A DNA stretch of 64,000 bases from positions 35,778,869-35,842,868 of the forward strand of contig JASEVX010000005.1 of the NCBI GenBank assembly GCA_031761405.1, written 5' to 3'. The notes beneath the pieces were generated by a model. That model was not told where the DNA came from and made no database searches. It was given only the letters and a program-made list of their open reading frames with translations. This document shows, piece after piece, positions 52,766-62,832 of this stretch. Position 1 is the first letter of the stretch. Each line of letters starts with the position of its first letter. Origin of the DNA: Serripes groenlandicus. Its lineage: Eukaryota; Mollusca; Bivalvia; Cardiida; Cardiidae. Made by a program: the position numbers and the translations under genes.

Positions 52766-52996
52766 CTAACCGTTTCCCACATACAACAAATTTGCAGCAG
52801 ACGACTTTGAATACATCTTGGTTAATATATGGAAAGCCTCTAAAAATGAAAGTGTTATTACAGAAAAAAGTACCCTAACTGTTGAAAACACTGGCAAAGG
52901 AGAAATTGTTCACAATGAGCTATTTTGCCAGAATGTTTTCAAAAGTCGTCCGTATGGAGCCGTTAGATAGAATATACATGTGGGAGGGGGGGTTAA
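52766..52996 (+). mobile_element. Family A MITE, diverged centre
   Basis: CTAACCGTTTCCCACATAC; GGAGAAATTGTTCACAATGA; R end partly lost; right end GTGGGAGGGGGGGTTAA. Confidence 0.75.
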
Positions 52997-53158
52997 CCCT
53001 TTCCTTCATATAGACAAAACGAGCAATTTTTCCTTTTGCCACAATGTTTTCCACTTTTAGCCATAGGCTATCCATTCAATTATAGAGATTTTCCAATTTT
53101 TTACCAAATATGTTCACAGTCGTCTGCTGCAGAATTGTCGTATGAGGGAAAGGGTTAA
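52993..53158 (-). mobile_element. Family A MITE, R inner end and one arm deleted
   Basis: TTAACCCTTTCCTTCATATAGAC joins directly to AAAACGAGCAATTTTTCC. Spacer and L end normal. Shares TTAA with its left neighbour. Confidence 0.82.
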
Positions 53159-53190
53159 TAATACATTTTTTTTTGCTTCTACAGTATATC

Positions 53191-53447
53191 ATTGGGCAGA
53201 TTGCTGTAGCAATTCCAGTCTATAGATTGGCGATGTCCGTCCGTCTGTCCGTCAACATTTTGGTTAAAGTTTCAGGTTGAGGCAAAATCTCAGCACTGCA
53301 TGGAAAGGGTAACAAACTTGAAACTTTGCCTGAAGGTAACAAGTTCTATTGATTTCTATGGTTACTTTGACCTTGACCTTGTTTTGTCGATTTTCAAGGT
53401 CAAATTGCCGACAATCCGGCCTTACCGTCTTCAGCGGTTTCTTGTTT
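53191..53447 (+). mobile_element. Tandem-core element, CCGGATTGC type, single unit
   Basis: GATTGCTGTAGCAATTCCAG hairpin, GATGTCCGTCCGTCTGTCCG, one core unit, GACCTTGACCTTG, then ACAATCCGGCCTTACC and the end CAGCGGTTTCTTGTTT. It serves as the unexpanded reference for the copy at 55563. Confidence 0.78.
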
Positions 53448-53681
53448 TATAGGTTGGTTTGCTTCTATGCTAAATGCAGCAAATGTCACTTTAAAAACAT
53501 GTAAAAATCTCTTTAAATGAAATTTAAGTATAATTTTAAGTCTCAATGAAAGTATTATTTTAAATCTCAATCAATTTCTCTTTTGTCTGCAATGTCAACT
53601 TTTGAAAGTGTAATGAAAAAAATAGTTATTGCATAATGTAACACATGAAATTATAATTAAGACACCAGAGGGGGTTACTAA

Positions 53682-53830
53682 TTAAGCCTTTCTCTGATAA
53701 AGCAGACGATTGCTACCTTTGCAGCACTTTGCTGGGAAAAAACAACAGCTGATCATAATAAGCAAATCTCCTTTTCCTACATTGTCTTCAAATCTTATCC
53801 AATTAAAATTATAATTTCAATATTTCAGAA
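53682..53830 (-). mobile_element. Family A remnant
   Basis: TTAAGCCTTTCTCTGATAAAG at left; GCAAATCTCCTTTTCCTAC; TTATCCAATTAAAATTATAA. Confidence 0.4.
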
Positions 53831-54126
53831 GAAAAAAAATCATTCCGTGATACAGACATCTCTGAAAATATCATATCAGGTAAATGGAAAATCAAGACAA
53901 ATTGTTTACACCATTATAAACTAATGGAATGTTTTACTGTTATTATTTGTAAAGGCCATTGTTTAATTTTTCCTAATTCAATACCAATATCCAAGGTATT
54001 GATGTCAAAAGATGAAATTTTTTGTCAATACTAAACAAAAGCGTTCAATCTACATTTAGTATTATCTTCTGATAGGAAACTTTTTTCCCACAATCCTATT
54101 CCAAAGACTTGGCCTTTTCCATTCTT

Positions 54127-54606
54127 TTAATCCTTTCCCAGGTGCAGACACATTTTGACACATCTGCAGCACACAACTTTTGAAAACATCATGGGAAAAT
54201 TGCACATAAAAGATCCATTCTTCTTTAGTCTTGATGTTTTCAACTCTTATATATATATATATATATATATATAATAGTTCAATAATTATAATTTATTTGA
54301 TATTTTATTTTTTTCATTTTTGTCCTGGCTGTTTTTAAAGTTGTCTGTTGATGATTCATTGTATATCCCTTTCCCTCATATAAACGCTTTCTCACGCCTC
54401 TGCAGCAGACGGCTTTTTGAAAACATGGCAATAAAAGGAAGAAATTGCTCAAAATGAGCAAGTTTTCCTATTGTCACCATGTTTTCAACTCTATTCAATT
54501 ATTGTACTTTCATTTAAAGGGAGTTTTCATTTTGTTTTCAGTATGTTTTCAAAGTCGTCTGCTGCTGATTTGTTGTATGTGGGAAAGAGATATGGGAGAG
54601 GGTCAA
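54127..54606 (-). mobile_element. Family A MITE containing another family A MITE
   Basis: TTAATCCTTTCCCAGGTGCAG at left. The spacer holds an (AT)n run at 54249-54273. The L end GTTGTCTGTTGATGATTC is followed by TTGTATAT, then the inserted copy, then GGGAGAGGGTCAA, which completes this element. Confidence 0.82.
54363..54593 (-). mobile_element. Family A MITE, inner nested copy, ATAT target
   Basis: CCCTTTCCCTCATATAAACG at left and GTGGGAAAGAG at right, flanked by ATAT on both sides (54363-54366 and 54590-54593). Centre GCTCAAAATGAGC. Confidence 0.9.
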
Positions 54607-54940
54607 TGTAATGAAAAAGCTTGCATTTTTTGTGGGCCTATTGAGAAAATGTTACAATTTACAATTGTCTCTTTTGGTAAAGGTGGGAAATTTACTGATA
54701 ACATCGACAAAATGTAACATTCTTTATTTCCTATTGTTTTAGCAGTGAGACAAATTAAGCGTAACAAAATACTTCGCCAACTTGTTTCTTCAAGTTTGAA
54801 AGATTGTTGAAATAAATCTCCAAATCTCTCAACTCTGTCTAATTCAAAATGTGAAGACCAATAGAAGATAATACTACCCCCATATTCTTGATTCAGATGA
54901 TAAAGAAGTTTCTGTTTTTGGGTAACGGAAGATTTTCATT
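54607..54940. other. Unassigned sequence
   Basis: No repeat recognised; short chance ORF only. Confidence 0.35.
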
Positions 54941-54941
54941 C

Positions 54942-55062
54942 TCTACCCTTTCCATCTTAGAGATTTTAACTTTAGAAGGCTCTCCAGACTACTCTTAAAG
55001 ACATTGTAGAAAAAGGATAAATTGCTTTTGATGATCTATTACTAGATCTACATTTTGCTTTT
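54942..55062 (-). mobile_element. Family A remnant
   Basis: TACCCTTTCCATCTTAGAG and a decayed arm (AAAAGGATAAATTGC). Confidence 0.4.
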
Positions 55063-55070
55063 AACCCATT

Positions 55071-55213
55071 CCCAAATACAAGAAATAATCTTGGCTGAAA
55101 ATATAGCGAAAAGTTATATAGATGAAATATAAATATTGAAAAGAGTTGAAAACTTTGAGGTTGAAATCGTCCGCTGCAGATGCCTCAAAAGCATCTACAT
55201 GTGGGAAATGGTA
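55071..55213 (+). mobile_element. Family A MITE, palindrome deleted
   Basis: TTAACCCATTCCCAAATAC at left; GAAATCGTCCGCTGCAGATG and GTGGGAAATGG at right. Confidence 0.6.
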
Positions 55214-55289
55214 AAACATATAGTATCAAAATCATTTTTTTTGTGGTAAGCTTTTGATAAGTATCTCTTTTTATCAATATGAATCCTTC

Positions 55290-55387
55290 AATACATATAG
55301 AACAAATCTGCAGCAACCTTTTAAAGCCAATTCACTATTGAATTGAGATGAAACAATGTTGCAAAAGGAAACATTGCTTGATGACCT
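55290..55387 (+). mobile_element. Family A left half
   Basis: ACAAATCTGCAGCAACCTTTT through the left arm (GCAAAAGGAAACATTGC), ending where the next copy begins. Confidence 0.5.
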
Positions 55388-56562
55388 TTAACCCTTTCCC
55401 TCATATAGACATTTTCTGACGCCTCTGCAGCAGACGGCTATTTGAAAACATAGTGACAAAAGTAGAAATTGCACAAAACTTGCAATTTCTCATTTTGCCA
55501 CAAATTGTTTTCCACTTTTAGTCATAGGTTATCCATTCAATTATAGAGATTTTCTACTTTTTGGCCGGATTGCTCTAGCAATTCCGGTCTATAGATTGGC
55601 AATGTCCGTCTGTCTGTCTGTCTGTCCGTCAACATTTTGGTTAAAGTTTCAGGTTGAGGCAAAATCTCAGCACTGGAAAGGGTTACAAACTTGAAACTTT
55701 GCCTGAAGGTAACCAGTAACAAGTTCTATTAATTTCTATGGTTACTTTGAATTCCGGTCTATAGATTGGCGATGTCCGTCTGTCTGTCTGTCTGTCCGTC
55801 AACATTTTGGTTAAAGTTTCAGGTTGAGGCAAAATCTCAGCACTGGAAAGGGTTACAAACTTGAAACTTTGCCTGAAGGTAACCAGTAACAAGTTCTATT
55901 GATTTCTATGGTTACTTTGAATTCCGGTCAATAGATTGGTGATGTCCGTCCGTATGTCTGTCTGTCCGTCAACATTTTGGTTAAAGTTTCAGGTTGAGGC
56001 AAAATCTCAGCACTGGAAAGGGTTACAAACTTGAAACTTTGCCTGAAGGTAACCAGTAACAAGTTCTATTGATTTCTATGGTTACTTTGAATTCCGGTCT
56101 ATAGATTGGCGATGTCCGTCCGTCAGCTGTCTGTCCGTCAACATTTTGGTTAAAGTTTCAGGTTGAGGCAAAATCTCAGCACTGGAAAGGGTTACAAACT
56201 TGAAACTTTGCCTGAAGGTAACCAGTAACAAGTTCTATTGATTTCTATGGTTACTTTGAATTCCGGTCTATAGATTGGTGATGTCCGTCCGTATGTCTGT
56301 CTGTCCGTCAACATTTTGGTTAAAGTTTCAGGTTGAGGTAAAATCTCAGCACTGGAAAGGGTTACAAACTTGAAACTTTGCCTAAAGGTAACCTGTAACA
56401 AGTTCTATTGATTTCTATGGTTACTTTGACCTTGACATTGGTTTGTCGATTTTCAAGGTCAAATTGCCGACAATCCGGCCTTACCGTCTTCAGCGGTTTC
56501 TTGTTTACAAAATATGTTAAAAGTCGTCTGCTGCAGAATTGTGGTATGAGGGAAAGGGTTAA
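55388..56562 (-). mobile_element. Family A MITE split by a tandem-core element
   Basis: Left part 55388-55562 (TTAACCCTTTCCCTCATATAG to GATTTTCTACTTTTT). Right part 56507-56562 (ACAAAATATGTTAAAAGTCG to GGGTTAA). Rejoined, the two parts give a normal copy with no duplicated target at the insertion point. Confidence 0.88.
55563..56506 (+). mobile_element. Tandem-core element, CCGGATTGC type, five units
   Basis: 5' GGCCGGATTG (55563-55572) and 3' CAATCCGGCC (56471-56480) are perfect inverted repeats. A hairpin (GGATTGC/GCAATTCC) opens the element. Five core units of about 170 bp start at 55581, 55751, 55921, 56091 and 56260; the single-unit copy at 53191 shows the ancestral form. Minus-strand ORFs (DRQTDRRT) only read the GTCCGTC runs. 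Confidence 0.88.
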
Positions 56563-56645
56563 ATGGTCATCTGCTGCACTGTAACTGCTTCAAATTGAGG
56601 CTACATGAACAAATCTTGTTTGGGCTATGATGTGGGAAGGGTTTA
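56563..56645 (+). mobile_element. Family A remnant
   Basis: TGGTCATCTGCTGCACTG and GATGTGGGAAGGGTTTAAT. Confidence 0.45.
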
Positions 56646-56699
56646 ATTGCAACAAAAAAGATTTTGTCATATTGGCTTAATAATTAAGAGGAACCTATT

Positions 56700-56835
56700 G
56701 TCTCCCTTTCTCACATTCAGTTGCATTTTGATGCATCTGCAGCAGGTCACTTTATGAAAACGTTGTGAGCAATTTCTAATTTTTACTATAATGTTTTCAA
56801 CTTTATTCATGAATTATTATGATAACCCTTTTTCA
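56700..56835 (-). mobile_element. Family A MITE, left arm and L end missing
   Basis: TCTCCCTTTCTCACATTCAG, GATGCATCTGCAGCAGGTC, then AACGTTGTGAGCAATTTC, the right arm. Confidence 0.6.
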
Positions 56836-56958
56836 AACTACTTTGTGAAAATCTTAAATATGAAAAAATTTCTATATAGAAAAAACATAATTATTGAATA
56901 GAGTTGAAAACATTGTGACAAAAAGAAAAATTGCTCATCATGAGCAATTTCTCCTTTT
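56823..56958 (+). mobile_element. Family A left portion
   Basis: ATAACCCTTTTTCAAACTAC, spacer and full palindrome (TTGCTCATCATGAGCAA) up to the start of the next copy. Confidence 0.65.
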
Positions 56959-57178
56959 ATCCCTTTCCCACTTACAGACGCATTTTGACGCAATAACTGA
57001 GCTGAGGACTTTTGGAAAGGTCAAAGGTGAAATTGCTCATGATGAGCAAAGATTTCTCCTTTGGCCACTATGTTTTCAACTTTATTTAACAATTAAGCTA
57101 TCTTTTATGGAGATTTTTCTGGTTTTTGTCACTATATTTTCAAAGTCGTTTGCTGCAGATTTGCTGTATGTGGGCAAC
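56958..57178 (-). mobile_element. Family A MITE
   Basis: CCCTTTCCCACTTACAGACG; palindrome with an extra AAGA on the right arm (GAGCAAAGATTTCTCC); right end GTATGTGGGCAAC has lost GGGAAAGGG. Confidence 0.8.
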
Positions 57179-57185
57179 CCCCTTG

Positions 57186-57317
57186 TCCATAATATACAAC
57201 ACTTCTGTAACAGGTGACTTTGAACAAGTATATTTAGGCAAAAGTAGCGAAAATGAATGAAAGTAAAGTGAGCAATTTCTTGTTCTGCTACAATGTAAGC
57301 AAAAATTGCCTGCTTTA
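57186..57317 (+). mobile_element. Family A remnant
   Basis: ATATACAACACTTCTGTAAC and AGTGAGCAATTTCTTGTTC; ends at TGCCTGCTTTAA. Confidence 0.5.
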
Positions 57318-57546
57318 ACCCTTTCCCTCATATAGACGCTTTCTGGCGCCTCTGCAGCAGACGGCTATTTGAAAACATAGTGACAAAAGAAGAAATTGCA
57401 CAAAACGTGCAATTTCTCCTTTTGCCACAATGTTTTCCACTTTAAGTCAATTAGGTTATCCATTCAGTTTTAGGGATTTTCTATGTTTTGATAAATTATG
57501 TTCAAAGTCGTCTGCTGCAGAATTGTCGTATGAGGGAAAGGGTTAA
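57315..57546 (-). mobile_element. Family A MITE, full length
   Basis: 232 bp, TTAA both sides, centre GCACAAAACGTGC. R inner end reads TTTCTGGCGCCTCTGCAGC. Confidence 0.93.
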
Positions 57547-58430
57547 ACGTGTCTGCAAGTTAGAAATGGAGGGTTGAGGGTTAATTGCATTATTTTCATG
57601 AAATTGACATAATAAAATAAAATCACAGAAATCACAAAGCACAGTCATGGTGGGAAATTTTGAAGAAACTCGCGAAATATCTTCAGAGATCTCTCCTTAA
57701 AGAAAATAGCTAGTAGATAACGATCTGATGTTTCAGAAGGACAATCACTGTTGCATTCTGGGTATTGTTGAAAAGAAACTTAATCGTGAGTCCCTTAACC
57801 ACAGGTGTGTGACCCATAATGCTTCTTGTTGTTTTGGATCAGTGAAAAAAAAATCGTCTTTTAAGCATGTTCATCAATTCAATTTTTGATGAATCTTAAT
57901 TTTCAATACTATCTCTTCGGCTATTATCTGAGTATCTTCTATAAACAAAAGGAAGAATTTTTATTCCGTTACACATGGAATTACTTAAATTATTTTAATT
58001 CCATTATCAGACTAAAACTGAGTTAGATTGATCCCCAAATGTTTTCTGTAATTTTATAACTGTGTTTTACTTTATCTCATGACCATCTTCAACAGTTTTC
58101 CCACAATTTCTATTAAACTAAAGCATTTCATAAAATGGAAAAAAAAAGAGGAATTTTTATTGTTGTTTTCTCTTAGTTTATTGTTCCTTAAACATATTTA
58201 TGTTAGTGAGAACAAACTATTGAATCAAAAGATATATATGCATGAATATTCATGTCTATTTCTATTACTTTTTTCACATATTCAGAAATTTAAATCGTAA
58301 TTTCGATTAAATTATTCTCCACTATTTTTGTGAGTTGGGGACATAATACACTGTACAATACAACAATTCATTTCTGTACAAATTATTTCCTAAATTATGA
58401 TTTTTGGACATAAATGCACTGTACTAATTT
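57547..58430. other. Repeat-poor AT-rich island
   Basis: No local repeat found. Purine/pyrimidine runs and AT-rich text; a 73-codon plus-strand ORF near 58079 is low-complexity and not supported. Confidence 0.35.
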
Positions 58431-58676
58431 CATCCTTTCTAAAATACAAGTCACTTTTGAAAATATTATGATAAAAATTGAAATTGCTTAAAATGTTCTT
58501 GCAAAAAGCAGGGGTATTTAGTCGCTATGGACCACATAGTATAGGATCAGCGGCATCGAGTTCAGCAAAGTCTTGAAAAAGGGTTAAATATGAGGTCACA
58601 AAGTAAAGATTGAGATATTGTTTCTAATTCCAGCTGAAGGAATTAAGTATTCCAACCATATTTTCCATCCATGAAA

Positions 58677-58886
58677 TTAACCCTTTCCCACAAACAGCAA
58701 ACAACTTGGAAATCATTTAGTCTAAAATATGGAAACAACTATTGAATAAAGTTGAAAACATTTTGGCAAAAGGAGAAATTGCTCATTATGACCAATTTCT
58801 CCTATTGCAACTACATAAATTATGTATGTTCTTAAAGTCATCTGCTGCAAAGGTTTCAGAAAGCCTCTGTATGTGGGAAAGGGTTA
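58677..58886 (+). mobile_element. Family A MITE
   Basis: TTAACCCTTTCCCACAAAC; L inner end shortened; centre GCTCATTATGACC; R end AGTCATCTGCTGCAAAGG; GGGAAAGGGTTAA at right. Confidence 0.85.
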
Positions 58887-58889
58887 AAT

Positions 58890-59228
58890 TCCCAATTTCA
58901 TAATTTTATTGATAGCAACAATTATCTTCCAGAATTTGGAACAGATATACCTTGATTTGACATGGTAATGATATGGACACCACTTCCTAAGCGGAACTTC
59001 ACCAATCTGTTTTTGGAAATTTACTCTTTATTATTACCGTCATTACATGTTTTTGGATTGTTGGCATGAAGCAATTGATACTGATTTGAATTAATTTCTT
59101 CTGGATGATTGGGTAAAACCTCCGATTTAAAGAACTGGGCTCAATGATTTTATAATCTGCATTAATTTCCAACATTTTCTATCAAGTTTTTGACTGTGTT
59201 TCAAAATATTCTTTGACCTTTTCTTACT
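58890..59228. other. Unassigned sequence
   Basis: Nothing recognised. Confidence 0.35.
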
Positions 59229-59229
59229 A

Positions 59230-59452
59230 ATGCCGACGCAATTTGACTCACCTGCAGCGTTTCAACTTTTGAAAACATGGCCAATGTAAATATTTCTCAT
59301 AATTGAACAATGCCTCCAATTGCATCAATGTTTTCAATTCTATTTCTTTATTTTGCTTTGAAATAAATAGAACGTTTCCATTGTTTTGCCATTGTTTTGC
59401 CTTCATGTTTCTCAGCCACCTACTGCAGATTTGTTGCATTTTTGAAAGGGAT
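59230..59452 (-). mobile_element. Family A MITE, old
   Basis: CCGACGCAATTTGACTCACC, AACATGGCCAATGTAAATAT, L end CACCTACTGCAGATTTGTTG, GAAAGGGATTATA. Confidence 0.55.
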
Positions 59453-59649
59453 TATATACTTTTGCCAATGTAGTTACTATTTTTCTGGTTAAAAAAAAAA
59501 AAAATCCAAAATAATTTCAATAATATGAATAGCTTGGATGTTATTGCATGTAAACTACTAACAAATCAATTTTGAGATGCTTCCCATTCTTGAAAATAAT
59601 AAATGACAAGACATCTAGACTTGTTATGTTCATGAATAGGTTGTAATTG

Positions 59650-59853
59650 ATTTTTCCCACATTAAACTTATATGCAGCAATTGACAAAGTAAATATCTAG
59701 AAAATCTCAATAAATCAAAAATAGATTTAAATAAAGATGAAAACATTGCGGCAAAAAGATTTTGAGCAATTTCTCTTCTTTTTTTTTTCAATATTTTCAA
59801 ACGTTGTCTGCTGCAGATATGTCCAAACAAGACAGTATTTGGGAAAGGTTTAA
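59650..59853 (+). mobile_element. Family A MITE, left arm shortened
   Basis: TTTTTCCCACATTAAAC; GCGGCAAAAAGATTTTGAGC jumps into the right arm; GTTGTCTGCTGCAGATATG; GGGAAAGGTTTAA. Confidence 0.7.
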
Positions 59854-60003
59854 CCCTTTCCCTCATATAGACGCTTTCTGACGCCTTGTGTAGCAAAAGG
59901 AGAAATTGCTCGTTTTGAGCAATTTCTTCCTTTGTCACAATGTTTTCAAATAGCCATCTGCTGCAGAGGCGTCAGAAAGTGTCTATATGAGGGAGAGGGT
60001 TAA
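59850..60003. mobile_element. Family A isomer with two R ends
   Basis: TTAACCCTTTCCCTCATATAG / ACGCTTTCTGACGCC at the left pairs with GGCGTCAGAAAGTGTC / TATATGAGGGAGAGGGTTAA at the right. There is no spacer or L end. The centre is GCTCGTTTTGAGC. At 154 bp it is almost a simple foldback. Confidence 0.85.
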
Positions 60004-60125
60004 ACTTGACTGCTAGATATCTGTCCCGCAGGTTGGAAAGCGTTAACCTGACCTGAGCTTATTGACTGTTTAATGGTGCACTGGACATTATCTCTGTCAA
60101 TCAAATAGATCAAGTTGCTTGGAAG

Positions 60126-60357
60126 TTGACCCTTTCCTACATACAGACCCCTTCTGATGCCTCTGCAGCAAACAACCTTTGAAAACATTTTTTGCAAAAG
60201 GAGAAATTGCTTATTTAAAGAGGAATTTCTCCTTTTGTCACTATGTTTTAACTTTATTTAATAATTGAATTCTCATTAATGGAGATTTTTCACATATTTT
60301 CAAAAACATTTACAAGGTCGTATGCTGCAGATTTATTTTTATGTGGGAAAGGTTTAA
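60126..60357 (-). mobile_element. Family A MITE, near full length
   Basis: TTGACCCTTTCCTACATACAG; arms GGAGAAATTGC / GAATTTCTCC with a diverged loop TTATTTAAAGA; GTGGGAAAGGTTTAA at right. Confidence 0.85.
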
Positions 60358-60495
60358 ATACTGAAAAAAAGTTGAAAACATTGAGTCAAAAGGAGAAATT
60401 GCTTGTTTTGAGCAATTTCTCCTTTTGTTACGATGTTTACATAATTCATCTGCTGCAGATGCATCAAAGTGCGTCTACAGGTGGGAAAGGGTTAA
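60354..60495 (+). mobile_element. Family A MITE, L end missing
   Basis: Begins in the spacer (AAAAAAAGTTGAAAACATTG); palindrome GGAGAAATTGCTTGTTTTGA; R end TCATCTGCTGCAGATGCATC; GGGAAAGGGTTAA. Confidence 0.82.
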
Positions 60496-60540
60496 TTGCT
60501 TTTGACAGGCATTATATAAATTTGTCACAATATTGCTGAC

Positions 60541-62710
60541 TTTTTAGCTCACCAATGCACGAAGTGCAAGGTGAGCATTTGTTATCACTCACCGTCCTTC
60601 GTCCGTCGTCGTCCGTTCACATTTTCCTACAAACGACTTCTCCTACACCAATTACCAAATTCAAAATAATTTTACAGGAATGTTCCTTGGGTGGATCTCT
60701 TTCAAACTCGGTCAAAGAATTCTATTCCATGCAGAACTTTGGCTGCCACGGCAACACAAAAGGGGAAATTAACCAAAACTTAAAAAATCTTGTCTGAAAG
60801 AAGAAGGCCCATGCCTTTGATATTTGGTATGTAGCATCATCTAGTGAACCTCTACCAAGATTGTTCAAATTATAGCCCTGGGGTCAAAAATTACTCCTCC
60901 CCAGGGATCACTTGTTTAACATAGACTCATATAGGGGAAAAACTTAAAAAATCTTCTTGTCTAAAAGTAGAAGGCCCATGCCTTTGATATTTGGTATGTA
61001 GCATCATCTTGTGAACCTCTACCAAGATTGTTCAAATTATAGCCCTGGGGTCAAAAATGACCCCTCCCCAGGGGTCACTTGTTTTACATAGACTCATATA
61101 GGGGAAAAACTTTAAAAATCTTCTTGTCTAAAAGTAGAGGGCCCAGGCCTTTGATATTGGGTATGTAGCATCATCTAGTGGAACTTTACCAAGAGTGTTC
61201 AAATTATAGCCCTGGGGTCTATTGTGTTACATAGACTCATATAGAGAAAAAACTTAAAAAATCTTCTTGTCTAAAAGTAGTGGCCCCAGGCCTTTGATAT
61301 TTGGTATGTAGCATCATCTAGTGGACCTCTACCTTGATTGTTCAAATTATAGCCCATGGGTCAAAATTTACTCCTCCCCAGGGATCACTTGTTTTACATA
61401 GACTCATATACGGAAAAAACTTTAAAAATCTTCTTGTCTAAAAGAAGAAGGCCAAGGCCTTTGATATTTGTTATGTAGCATCATTGTGGACCTCTACCAA
61501 GATTGTTCAAATTATAACCCTGGGGTAAAAAATGACCCTTCCCCGGGGGTCATTTGTTTTACATAGACTCATATAGGGGAAAATCTTTAAAAATCTTCTT
61601 GTCTAAAAGTAGAGGGCCCAGGCCTTTGATATTGGGTATGTAGCATCATCTAGTGGAACTTTACCAAGAGTGTTCAAATTATAGCCCTGGGGTCTATTGT
61701 ATTACATAGACTCTTATAGAGAAAAAACTTAAACAATCTTCTTGTCTAAAAGTAGTGGCCCCAGGCCTTTGATATTTGGTATGTAGCATCATCTAGTGGA
61801 CCTCTACCTTGATTGTTCAAATTATAGCCCATGGGTCAAAATTTACTCCTCCCCAGGGATCACTTGTTTTACATAGACTCATATAGGGAAAAAACTTAAA
61901 AAGTCTTCTTGTCTAAAAGATCTTTGGTATGTAGCATCATCTAGTGGACCTCTACCAAGCTTGTTCAAATTATAGCCCTGGGGTCAAAATGGCCCCACTC
62001 CGGGGTCACTTGTTTTTCATAGACTCATATACGGAAAAAACTTTAAAAATCTTCTTGTCTAAAAGTAGAAGGCCAAGGCCTTTGATATTTGTTATGTAGC
62101 ATCATTGTGGACCTCTACCAAGATTGTTCAAATTATAACCCTGGGGTAAAAAATGACCCTTCCCCGGGGGTCACTTGTTCTCCATAGACTCAAAGAGAAT
62201 TTTTTTTAAAAATCTTCTTGTCTAAAAGAAGAGGGCCCAACCTTTGATATTTGGTATGTAGCATCATCTAGTGGACCTCTACCAAGATTGTTCAAATTAT
62301 AGCCATTGAGTTCAAAAATGACCCCATCCCGGGGGCCTTGTTTTACATAGCCTCATTTAGGAGATAAACTTTAAAATAGTAGAGGGCCCTGGCCTTTGAT
62401 ATTTGGTATGTAGCATCATCTAGTGGACCTCTACCATCTATGTTCCAATTATAGCCATGGGATAAAAAAATGACCCCTCACCGGGGGTCACTTGTTTTAC
62501 ATAGATAGGGAAAAACTTTAAAAATGTTCTTGTCTAAAAGATATTTGGTATGTAGCATCATCTAGTGGACCTCTACCAAGATTGTTCAAATTATAGCCCT
62601 GGGGTCAAAAATGACCCCTCCCAGGGGGTCATTTGTTTTTCATGGACTCATATAGGGGAAAGAACACTGAAAACCTTATAAATTTGATTAAATCAGGTGA
62701 GCGATATAGG
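60541..62710 (+). mobile_element. Tandem-core element, AGCTCACC type, about 12 units
   Basis: Opens TTTTTAGCTCACC with the hairpin GCTCACC-AA-TGCAC-GAA-GTGCA-A-GGTGAGC (60547-60576), then GTCCTTCGTCCGTCGTCG. Core units of about 166 bp (CTTGTCTAAAAG at 60789, 60956, 61123, 61266, 61433, 61598, 61741, 61908, 62054 and on), with recurring 143-bp short units. The end GGTGAGCGATATAGG at 62696 mirrors the start. Non-coding. Confidence 0.83.
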
Positions 62711-62832
62711 ACCAGTGTCCGACAAATCCATTGCCCGGAGCCCGCGGGCTACCACAATAATTGCCCGGGCTACTGTCATTTTCAAATGAAAGCCCGGCGG
62801 GCTACTGTTTATTCCCGTGTCTGGTAGCCCGG
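62711..62832. repeat. GC-rich block with repeated GCCCGnGGGCTAC
   Basis: Four variants of AGCCCG(C)GGGCTAC(T) in 120 bp of otherwise AT-rich DNA. Either strand stays open over most of it. It may be an old exon fragment or an unknown repeat; I cannot tell. Confidence 0.45.

Noticed and set aside
55537..56401. Three overlapping ORFs with DRQTDRRT
   Set aside because: They read the GTCCGTCTGTCTG runs of the tandem-core element in reverse; no start or promoter support.
65..62827. Many 60-100 codon ORFs with recurring peptides such as FENIVTKGEIAQNEQFLLLPQCF and SAADLLYVGKG
   Set aside because: They are translations of the family A MITE palindrome and inner ends, in several frames and on both strands, with no shared reading frame between copies.
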